Below are positions 50,201-60,000 of a stretch of DNA of 60,000 bases, in pieces (within the stretch, counting starts at the first letter, position 1; each line of letters begins with the position of its first letter). The notes beneath the pieces are model-generated. The model saw only the letters and a program-made list of their open reading frames with translations, ran no database searches and was not told the DNA's origin. A program made the position numbers and the translations under genes. The stretch lies in NCBI RefSeq assembly GCF_001039355.2, contig NW_019773970.1, positions 257,965-317,964 of the forward strand, in the 5' to 3' direction. The stretch comes from Lingula anatina (taxonomy: Eukaryota > Brachiopoda > Lingulata > Lingulida > Lingulidae).

Positions 50201-53200
50201 AAACCATGCTTATCACTGATTAGCCCTCCTTTATGCCCTGCAATTAAGAGAACACACCATAAGGTCAGCCCACAATGGCAACAATACCAACACTGCAGTT
50301 ACAATACAATGTCAATAGCAACAGCAGTAGCAGCATCCAGCAAGCACAATGACAATGTTACACCAGCCAGTCAGCCAACCCTTCAGCCTGCAATAGAAGT
50401 CATATCTGATACTCCAAGGGTTACCTCGAAATCTTGTTTGCGAATTTTCAGCTCCACGTCGTATTTCTCTTCGTGTAAGCGGGCATACTGCTGGTAGAGT
50501 TTTCTGACAATCCTTTCAAGATCCTCTATAAATTGACAATGGGAAGATAGATAGATAGGATGATGGGATCTAGTGTAAAAACCCACACATACAACATCAA
50601 CACAAATGTGTTCATTGTGCAGAAGACAGGACTATAAAACATGATCACAGATCACAAGGAGTAGTCCCTACTTCATGGGAGAGGAGAAGACCAACACCAA
50701 GCAAGAGTTCCTCCAGTCTAAGCTCTGGTAGGGAAAAAAAGACCAACAAAGTTCCACTATTTTCAAAATGAATTCTGTAATGCTGAGAACATTTGTAATA
50801 GAGTCTTCACTTTGAAATTATTTTGTAAATTTTGCAAAAATATAACAAACGAAAGGAAAGAAATGATTATATTATTGAACTATGACCAAAAAAAAAAAGT
50901 TGAAGTAGTATTTGGAAAAAAAAATTAAATTAAAATTTTAGCCTTCAAAATGTATAAAATATTGTATGGAGTTGGTCCTCCTATGACACCAGAATGGAAG
51001 ACAGATCATTCCAGATGCTATGATAGTTGCAAATCCCATTCCGAGGTTCCAGACAGAGGGGATCTCCTCTACTTTACCTCCCAGTCTTGTTTGCGGATTT
51101 TCATTTCTATATCAAATTTCTCTTCCTCCTGAGTGCAATACTGAGCATACAATTTCTTAATTATGTCCTCTAGCTCCTCTGAAATTGTAAGTTGTTGAAA
51201 AAATGTGCTCTTTTAATAATACTAGAAGTATTGGTCATGGTTGGTAGAAATCCACTGAGGTCTCAAGTGAATCATGCATGGCCATTAAACTTTGACGATC
51301 TGCATAACACAATGAACATTTGACTCTCACTATAGCAAGATGTTTTATAACCAGTGTGAACAAACTTACTAGTTGAAATTTAATAGGCAAAAAGATATAA
51401 CAGAAAAAAATGTTTTTTTTTTAGTAGATTTAACAAAAGAAAAGCCTTTGCATAACCATTACATACTTAACATAAGTGAGACAACAAGCAGTTAGACGAG
51501 TTGCACAGGAAAACATTTATTTTCTGCCTGACAATCACGTTTGTACTTGTGTTCAAAACTAAGATGTGTAAACGATTACACCAAGTACACAGAAAGAATA
51601 CAAATATAACAATGTAGTGATATGTCAAACAGAGAGACAACATTTTTTACTTGCCTCCTCAATCATCATGCTGCAAAAAAATACATTTAATTGCAGAAAT
51701 TATCTTTAAAAATACATATTTAACAAAGTATCCAGAACACACTATCAATTATGTGTACAAAACAAAACACACTTGTGAGAAAGTGTAGTTTTACACTAAA
51801 GCAGGCAAGCTAAAAATCTGTTACAAACACAAGTCTGGTCTACCACCTTTAAATATCTTTACTAAGAGCTGTGCATGCAACAAAATGATAACTTGGAGGC
51901 ATTAGATAATCCCTGTTTGGCCAAAGTGGACAATATCACTAAGAAACTCTGATACCTGAAAAATGATGAACACGCAATCATTGTGAAAATGATAAATTTC
52001 TGTGAAAATAAAATAAACATCAATCTCACAGTGAAATAGCAGTCAGTGTCATGCAACAAATACAGACACGCGCCATGCTGCTGCTTACGTTTGTTGTTGA
52101 CACCGTCTACGTGCAATGGTTCCACCTTATTCTTGATGAAATTTTCTTTCTCCTCCTTCTTTCTCATGGCTTCTTGTCGGAGCTCCTCAGCAGCTCTTTG
52201 CATAATAAGTTTCTAAAACACAAACACTTTTCTACTCAGCAAATCTTGCACTAAACATAATTATCTTTTTCTGTCAAACAGAAATTAAAAGTGGCATATC
52301 AGTATTAGCAAGAGAAATATTTGCCCATTTTCGCCCCCTCATTTTCATGACCATAGAAAGTCTCTGTATATGCCAATTAGTTTAATTTCTGTTTCAGACT
52401 CATACAAAAGAATGTGCACAATTGTTTCCCCAAGGCTGAAAACAGTAAGAGAACAATCAGCCACAAACATTTATCACTGGAAACATTCTTCATGTATTGA
52501 ATGGTTTAAAAATTCAATGCAGGCTTTATCAAAACAGGTTGGTGGGATGGGAACTTTCAGAGAAATGGAATAATTTGATTGAAAAGACCCAGCATATCAG
52601 ATTTTACCTATGCAGGATCATGGCAATGAAGAAATACAGTTATCAGCTTTTGAGGAAACTGCAAGCACAACATTTCTTCTTTATTTAATATCTTATGATG
52701 TCCCTACCTCTATCATTCATGCCATCAATATTTAGAGGTGGCACTCTTTCCTTAAGTATCCTTTTCTTTTCTGCAAATTTCTCCTCCTCTTCTGCCTTAA
52801 GCTCTTGCAAGGCTCGATCCATGATTAGTTGCTGGGTAAGAAACACAACATGCAGTCAAACGTGAGGTTCAGGCATTGAAAAAACTATGTCACAGAATCA
52901 CTAAGAAACATGCTTGGATCAAGACTGAAACCTTGCTTTATTTTGCATTATATCTATGTAGTATCATCTTTCATCTGGAAATCAACACATTTGTGTAACT
53001 GCAATAATCCAAATACAAACATTTATAATTATTTCAGTTTTGGGAAAAGGTGCACTGAAACAGTTGAGGTATCTATAATTCATATATGAATTGGCATTAA
53101 CCCCCCCCCCCCCCAAAAAAAAAAAAAAAAAAAAAAAACACTTGATCCAAGCAATTCCAAAGAAGCTCATATCCCTTCAAAGTTACAAAACTTGCAATTC

Positions 53201-56200
53201 TAACTATCTCCTGCTGGTCTGGCCATTATCATGCACACTTTTTTCCAGAAAAAAACCCTGTAAAATACAAAAGGCATAGAATAGCTGAAACAGACAGTAA
53301 ACTATGCAATGATCTGGGTAGCAACAAACAGCTGAAACAGATGGTAAAATGCAGTTGGGTTGTTGTAGGAAGGCGGGGGAAGGGATGGGTGGTTTATGGC
53401 AGAAAAGTAAGGAAGGGATGGGTGGTTGATGGGTGCCTGTAGTCTAGCAGTAACTAGTGATAAGGGGTTAGAATGTTAAGATGTTAGTGTGGTGATGGTT
53501 AGTAATTTGTTATATTTTATTATCAGTTTCTATAAAAACATTTTTGCAGAGAACGGTTGCCTTTGCACCACAATTTATCTAAAGGTTTTTATGATGCAAA
53601 AACATGAATAGAAGATGCATCTATGCATCTAAAAATTCACAAAAGCATGCAGTATTAGCACACAGATATCCAAATAGACAGCCTCACAGCAACACAGATA
53701 TTTCATAGAGAAGTATCCATTCAATTATCACACAGATATTTCTTTGACGTGAATTTTTTTTTTCAAAAATGCTCAAAATTATGCAAGCAGTGAGTTCATA
53801 TGTGAATCCAGTGAGTTTTCACTTAAAAAAAATTCAAATCTCATGCAAACAATGCAAGTCAAAATTTTCCTGGTGAGCCTTGCAAGACTGGCAACTTTTC
53901 TTCAAGCAATATTTATACTTTCTTACAAATATCAACACTGATTCTTTGTAATATTAATCTGACACAGAACTATTTAGAAAGATATCAGTAAGTTCCAATA
54001 CATTGTCAAACCATAAAAGAATAATTGACTTGAAATACATGATAGTTTAATATCAGAATAAAGTGAATGGTATTAGAGAATTGGCGTATATTATGTTATT
54101 TAACAGTTGCAGTAAAACTTGGTCCAATTTGATAGGTTTTATAGGTTCCATAAACTGCTGTATTTGTTTATCTAGTTGTTGTGAGTGGGGTTAGTAATAC
54201 CTTTAGTTTTTGCTTTTTCTCTGGGGAAAGACCACCCAAGCCTTTCCTTCTGTTCTTCCTTCTTTCCTCCTCCTCTCTCTTAATTCTCTCTTCTTCCTCC
54301 TTTTTCCTTCTCTATTGATTTGTAAACAAACACATAGTTACTGAATAAAATATTACAATTTATTCTGGAATACCACTGCTACCTGAAATATTAAACTTCA
54401 AATTATTGGCATAAACAGAGAAATATATCCATAGCTATACACCACTTTCATTCATTCATTCATTTTTCTCAAAATGTGACAAGCACTACATTATACATTA
54501 TACATTATACATCTATGGGACCATTCCCACAGATATTTGGATTGATCTATCTCCCTGGGGAGTCTCACTAAATTGCTATCGATGTAACTGGCTTAAATGT
54601 CTGTCACGCCTAGTAACGCTGTTCGGGGGGGGGGGGGGGGGGGGGTTAATTACCTTTATCCCCTAGCTGATTCGGTAGGCATGACAGACTTTTAAGACTC
54701 TTGAGCTGACAGCAATTTAGCGTGAACCCCCAGGGAGTTAGGTCGATCCAGATGGATCGATCTAAGTATGGGAACCCAGTCTATGGGTAACTCCAACAAA
54801 TTACAAAAAGAAGGCAAAAAAAAAAAAACAAACTTTCCCGTATATTGCTAAAACAAGATTGAAATACATGCTGAATAGAAAAAAGAAGAAAAAAATTACT
54901 TATTAACAAAAAATGTCCGATCAAGCCCTATTTGTGATCGACTCAAATTAAAATCCCACAAAGGACCAAAGATTTCAAGCAAAACAGTCTCTTTTTTGTC
55001 TCTTCTGTGACTGAACATAAGGAAAGGGAAATTTAAATGATGCTTATAGTGTTTTCTTAAAAAAACTAACCTCTTCTTCCTCTCTAGCTTTCTTCTCAGC
55101 AGCAGCCCTTTCCCTGCGTTCTATCTCTTCACGCTCACGTTCTTCTTCTTCCTACAATTGGCAACAACAAAGTCACACATCTTTTATTTTAGTTTCTAAT
55201 AAGAGTATTTTTGCTACCTTAACAAGAGTGAAGTTTTGCAGTATAAATATGGATAGGCATATGCAATATGCCCTTTAAATTTAAAATGTCAGAAGAAATG
55301 TATTTAAAATTATTTTTAAAAACAAAGTACTTGTCACAAGCAATTTATTCATTTTCACTTCCAAATGCTGATGATGAAATATTTTGTCAAATGCTAACAA
55401 AGCTGAAAGAGAATCTTTATTATTGCTTTATTTTCTGAAACTTATCAAAAATGAAATGTAAATGGATAAATGGATACTACATCTTTTGACAAACAAACTC
55501 TTCCAACAAAAAAACTTCCACTGCACAATATATCACATCTTACTCTTTGCCTCCTCTTGCGTTCCTCTTCTTTTTTCTGCCTCAGTTCTTCTAATCTGGC
55601 TTCCTCCTCCTCCTCTTCCTACATACCCCAGAAATTAACTCACACATAAGCAAAACTCAAATAGAATATGCTGCTCATGCAAGACAATCAATACATTTTG
55701 AATAAAATAAATGACAGGAAAAATATTTCTTTTATTTAAAAACAAAACTATATCAAAAAAAAAAACTTCAGACATAGCAAAGAACTGAGTTCATATAAGC
55801 TTTCAAAAGTAATCAAAAAGAAAAAATATGACAAGAATAAATACAAATAAAGAATAAACAGTTGTGAAAAAAAAAAAGAAATTAAAGTTCGGTAAAATTT
55901 CTGCACTACAAAACACAGCCCTTTAAGAAAAATAAAACAAAACAACCATATTGAAGCAAAATAAAATGCAGATACCTCTGCAACCATGATGAGAAAATGG
56001 CAAAGAAATAAGTTGTTGGGCAAGTATCACTTCCAGATCTTTCTTACCCTTCTCATGCGTTCCTTGGCCTCCCTGGCAGCTGCCTCTCTTTCTTCGCGGA
56101 GACGCATAGCTTCCATTTCTGCTTCATCATCATCAGCTGCTGCTGCTGGAGCCTTCAAACACAAATATTATTTTGATTGTTAAAATCAGAATCATCCATC

Positions 56201-59200
56201 AAATCATTAGTGAACAAAACAGTGTTTAGATTGTCAACAGCTACATAATTACAATCAACCATATTAAGTTTATAACATTTAGAACATTACCATAGAGAAA
56301 ATTAACCTTTCAATTGCATAAAGTTTTAATGATAAATGAAAACTTCATCATTTTTCAACATTAAAATTATCTTCTATTTTCAAAGAACAATGAAGGGCCT
56401 TTTGAATGATTATAAGTTTTTATCATCACAAAAGATTTGTGCCTCTGAAATGAACAAAGTCAAGTAAATAATGTATTGTGTACAGTAGTGCATATCCCTT
56501 AGACTTTTATTCTTACAACCTGTCTGAAGAGCAGGTCTATAGCGATCAAGACTGATGTTGTATTACTTTTTAAAAAAAAGGTACATAAGTCATTTTCATT
56601 ACTTAACCGGTTGATGGATAGAATGGTAAATTGGCAACTCTTCCTATATAACAGTACAACTGTGCAATACATGCTATTTACCTTGTTCTTCACAAAAATA
56701 ACAATACTTGAAACATTACAATAATACAAAAATAGCTACAAATAAATAATTCAATGAAACAAAAAACATATATGAAAAAAGTTCACACACAGGAAATTGT
56801 TTTTTTTTCACAGAAAAACAAATAAGAATGCTGCCTAACTAGACACAAATTCCAGAACTTTTGTCTTCTTGCCATATCCATATAATAACAAACTCAACTC
56901 ATGTAAATGGTGTGCAACACTTTTTTCTCATCCAATCTAGTTAACTTTCAACAACTCAACTTTAATACTTCAACCTTTGCAACATGTTTGCAGAACTGGA
57001 ACTGCAGTTAAGGTGAGCAGTCAAAATAAATCATCTTTGAAATAATCTATGCTCATTTAAGGTTTCTTGATAGATCTGAGCAAAAACAAGGTAAAATAGA
57101 AGCCATATTTTGCCAGGTTGGAAGTATTTTCCATCTCATGCAAATTTTCACATACATGTACATGGAATTAATTTCTTTTCACAACCTGAAAAGACCTTCC
57201 AAAAGTGTGCGCAACATACGTACAACAAAAAGCACAGGTGTAAAGAAATAAGACACTAAGCACTCTAAAAATACATATATAAAATAAAAGCAAAAGAATT
57301 ACTCAAGAACGTAATATCTGAAATTCACTTCTCTTATACCGAAACTGAAACACATAACTAAAACATTTAAATGAAGAAAGCTAAGTTGACATCAGCTACT
57401 AGCAACACTAACACTAACAAAAATAAAAACACAACCAATAATATTAAAACTGCAATAAGCATATCTGTATAACTAAAACTAGAGAGAGTTGCCAGCCATT
57501 CTATCCCAACCTACCTCCTCTTCTGGTTCTTCCTCCTGTGTGGGTTCTTCCTAAGAGGGAAAAGGTAGACAAGGGAGGTAAATAAAGGGAAGAGACATGC
57601 TGACAGGGTTCTCTTGGCTTATATAACCGAATTCAATGGGTGATAGGCCTTTTTTTTTTTTTTTTTTGCTTTAGTCCTCTTGGACAGGGTCATGGCTTGG
57701 GTAGGTCACAGATAAGAATCTAAAGGTACGGTTCTGACCTCCAAAATGAGGTCATTGATCTCTGGGTTAAGGCCACACTTTTTTGGATAGGGATAAGGGG
57801 ACCATTATAAATACCATGATGACAAAACTAATTTATGATTTTTCAAAATTGCAGATCAAAACTAAGATTTATCATAACAGGGAGTGACAAGGTGCCCTGA
57901 GCTTCAGGTCTGAGGTGAGCCAGTCTTCATTTTCAAACCTTCATACATATGAGACTAAGGTTATTACAGGAAAGTTTTGGTGTGTACCATGACAAGCACT
58001 GGCACGCATCCATCAGCGATTGGCGCAGTAAACTTCATTGAATTTTCAGATGCAACAAACAAACATGTATCAAAATTTGAAAATAAAGCAACTGGCCAAC
58101 ATGGACTCTGAAACTCAGGCTAATATTAGGAAGATTTATCAAAAGTATTACCATTTACAGCCAGCACTAACTTAATAATGTTATATATTACTTGTGCTAA
58201 TATCACATGAAAGCAAATGCATAAATATTCTATTTCAATCTCAAGTAATCTTAGTATTTGTCACAGTATATTACACTGTAGATTAATCTGCAAATCCATA
58301 AAAAAGTGAAAACCTTAATAGATGAACTTTCATTCCATTACCAATTCCCCATTGTAAAATGATACTCTAAACTTAAATAACAGACCTGCTTAATAATGAA
58401 CTCTTAAAGCTTGATGTTTGTAACATGACTATTTAATACTGCATGAAACATTAAAAAAAACATCAAAACAAGCATGTCATCATAACAAATATCATGAGCT
58501 TAATGGAACATGTTTTAAATGCACCATTAAACCAATAGGGTCATATTGCAATTAGTTCCACAGCTTTTACAGGACAGAAAAGTTACTTTGGAGAAAGATT
58601 CCCACAAAGAAATACACATTACATAGAAACTGACAGTCTACACTACACAGTAGTACTACATTGTACACATAGCCTCTAGAACAGAGTAAAATTGACAGAT
58701 GAAAAACTACATAGAAGTAAACACATGCCCACTCACAGATAATCACCACTAACCTAAATTGTATCAGGAAAATATGTACAAGTCATCTTTCATTCTCTTG
58801 CTCTATGTATGTATGTCCTGGTTACTATAGTCAAGACATTTTTGCAATAACTATGAAAATTCAGAAATGCTCATTTCAAATTCTTGGATGATAATTTTCA
58901 TTTACAGTTGACTGTATCAAATAAATGACAATGAATAATATGTGTTTCTCGATAAATAACAGTTTGAATTTTCATTCAATTTGGTACACCTTTATCCTTT
59001 TTATTACAAAGGAAAAATGACAAGCAAGATAACCTGGGATAACCTTCAGGGGAGAAACAGTGAATTTTGAAAGAAGTTGAGAAGGTTTAACTTGGCATCT
59101 AAGGTAAATTATTAATCCTTGTAATTATCAATTGTGACTATCAAATCCAGTCTGTACCTGCACATTGTTGACCTCTGGGGCTGGAGATGCTTCTGCCTCC

Positions 59201-59979
59201 TCCTCCTCTCTTTGACGTCTTCGCCTGGCGCGTGCTGATGAGACATCCTATACACAACACACAAATAACAACACAACATATTATCACAGAGGAAAGAACT
59301 GCCAGAAGCTCAAAACAATACCGGTTCTGAATTTGCCACCAGGCATTTTTTTTTCAAAGTGCTGTGCAAAGCATGGGTGTGAATTAACGTTAACACATAC
59401 AGACAGTGATAACTTTAAACATAACTCTTTTGATCTCATTCTACAAAGAATGTGAACACACCAAACTGAAGCTGATTAAAAAGCAATGATTAAAAGAAAA
59501 TGAGATGTTTACACATTTAACTAAAGGGCAAAAAATAAAACTCTTTGCTCACACAGGGTAAGGAATTTAAAACATAAAAATAAAAAAGTGGTGAACTTAT
59601 AAGATAAATATCAACAAGTTACTGCAAGGTAAATCAAAACTAAAACATTTAAATCATTTGACAAAAATTGCACCCAGGATGAACTTTATATGACTTAATT
59701 TTAAAGGGATAAAATCGGCAAGAAGAAAGGGAAACAGAAAAAGCAAAACAAAACAAAAAAAAAAGGATTACAGTAAAACTGTTTTTAACCCAAGTAAAAT
59801 TTGGACACATCAGCAAAAATCCACTCCACAAATAAATGGAAGACTGGGATAAGTGTTATCAAATGGACAAAAACAAGAACAGGATAACATCTCTGACCAA
59901 ACTAGGTCACATCTAGTGACCTTGAAGAGAATTTGACCTAAACCTTGACCTTACCTCTGAATCTTCACCGCCACCTCCT
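47265..59979 (-). CDS. troponin I, 5' end outside the window
   Basis: This is the actomyosin-inhibitory subunit of troponin. Exons on the minus strand, 5' to 3': 59979-59955, 59247-59158, 57550-57515, 56152-56048, 55618-55544, 55151-55071, 54311-54201, one of two alternatives (52831-52708 or 52212-52089), one of three (51178-51078, 50525-50425 or 49868-49768), then 48645-48602, 48039-47998, 47769-47670 and 47324-47265. All phases match. About 330 residues are visible. The first 150 or so form a Glu/Arg/Lys-rich extension, then GLSPEKKQKLK, the IT-arm helix exons, INELTIKVNDIKGKF, the inhibitory segment IKPVLKKVSK (about 265-274), FRNQLKSTG and the end PDWREGLQKHQEAES. A long charged N-terminal extension is known in scallop TnI. 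The start codon is beyond position 60,000. Confidence 0.94.
49768..49868 (-). CDS. troponin I alternative exon, version 3 (101 nt)
   Basis: It reads E-EVERLCRKLYEKYAQLEED and ends EVKIRKQDFE. It enters with two bases that complete a codon and leaves in phase 0 (GTAGGT donor). It covers the TnI helix that pairs with troponin T. It is the last of three homologous exons in transcript order. If spliced after another version, the frame shifts and a stop arises early in the next exon (48.6 kb). Confidence 0.9.
50425..50525 (-). CDS. troponin I alternative exon, version 2 (101 nt)
   Basis: It reads E-DLERIVRKLYQQYARLHEE and ends ELKIRKQDFE. It has the same length and phases as its two neighbours; the acceptor is AATTTATAG and the donor GTAACC. 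If it followed version 1 in one transcript, the shifted frame would stop inside this exon. Confidence 0.9.
51078..51178 (-). CDS. troponin I alternative exon, version 1 (101 nt)
   Basis: It reads E-ELEDIIKKLYAQYCTQEEE and ends EMKIRKQDWE. The Trp before the last Glu matches the insect TnI sequence (KKDWE) at this place. It is first in transcript order of the three homologous exons; the acceptor is ACAATTTCAG and the donor GTAAAG. Confidence 0.9.
52089..52212 (-). CDS. troponin I alternative exon, second version (124 nt)
   Basis: It reads KLIMQRAAEELRQEAMRKKE and continues to PLHVDGVNNK with one base over (C), then a GTAAGC donor. Compared with the other version it has more Lys/Arg and keeps the frame-defining length. 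It lies 0.9 kb before the three-exon array. Confidence 0.9.
52708..52831 (-). CDS. troponin I alternative exon, first version (124 nt)
   Basis: It reads QLIMDRALQELKAEEEEKFA and continues to PPLNIDGMNDR with one base over (G). It is homologous, codon for codon, to 52212-52089. Including both would shift the frame; the downstream version then reads ETYYAKSC and stops. Hence only one can be used per functional mRNA. Confidence 0.9.
53101..53138. repeat. C14-A24 homopolymer junction
   Basis: Fourteen C followed by about 24 A in a troponin I intron. It may be the tail of a retroposed sequence, but nothing recognisable precedes it. Confidence 0.8.
54513..54777. mobile_element. imperfect fold-back element with a central G21 run
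   Basis: Two arms of about 110-130 bases are inverted copies of each other with mismatches. Matching blocks include CTCCCTGGGG...CTAAATTGCT and CTTAAA...GTCTGTC(A)...GCCTA, and the outer part has TGGGA...TTCCCA...AGAT. A run of 21 G sits at the centre (54,625-54,645). It lies in the intron between the ERRAAAEKK exon and the GLSPEKKQ exon of troponin I. Target duplication is not clear. Confidence 0.65.
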
Positions 59980-60000
59980 CTGAAAAAACATAAGTAGAAA

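Noticed and set aside
51641-51672. possible mini-exon between troponin I alternative exons (acceptor TTTTTTGCAG, GC donor)
   Set aside because: After either 124-nt exon the frame meets TGA at once, and the donor would be non-canonical.
1-60000. tRNA, rRNA, CRISPR arrays, operons, riboswitches
   Set aside because: Nothing supporting these was seen. The window is animal nuclear DNA with split genes, and a tRNA scan would be needed to exclude a degraded tRNA-derived SINE.

Overview
The window is eukaryotic nuclear DNA: AT-rich, with introns of a few hundred bases to about 1 kb bounded by ordinary GT-AG sites. It carries animal extracellular-matrix and striated-muscle genes. A troponin I with a very long Glu/Arg-rich N-terminal extension, next to a troponin T with a poly-Glu tail, points to a protostome. 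A lophotrochozoan, most likely a mollusc, fits best, but I infer that from family features and cannot name the species.

Layout. (1) 1-1,973: non-coding, with a broken PIF/Harbinger transposon. (2) 1,974-7,770 (+): the last 12 coding exons of a laminin alpha chain (LG3, linker, LG4, LG5), then a 3' UTR to about 8.8 kb. (3) 9,287-13,260 (+): a seven-exon gene for a secreted alpha/beta-hydrolase with a long unrecognised C-terminal half; an intron holds a Harbinger-type MITE. (4) 14,671-16,008 (-): an intronless gene for a 445-residue secreted, probably GPI-anchored, Asp-box beta-propeller-like protein. (5) 18,836-31,729 (-): troponin T. (6) 47,265 to beyond 59,979 (-): troponin I, whose 5' end lies outside the window.

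Troponin I and troponin T are the tropomyosin-binding and inhibitory subunits of the thin-filament calcium switch. They lie head to tail on one strand with TnI upstream, the arrangement known from vertebrate TNNI-TNNT pairs. TnI has two tandem arrays of look-alike exons: two versions of one exon (124 nt each) and three versions of the next (101 nt each). Their lengths and phases make any double inclusion frameshift, so 2 x 3 = 6 isoforms are predicted. TnT has a duplicated exon near its C-terminus separated by a 48-nt intron, and three mini-exons in a long central intron that could start short isoforms.

Between the troponin genes the sequence is repeated. 33,825-35,513 equals 35,515-37,203 with no length difference, and 28.97-39.06 kb matches 39.06-46.99 kb with scattered differences. 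Each junction has a single N. I read this as two uncollapsed haplotypes plus a contig overlap, so the repeated TnT 5' exons at 39.2-41.6 kb are probably allelic. The copies differ by two clean MITE insertions, each with an empty site in the other copy.
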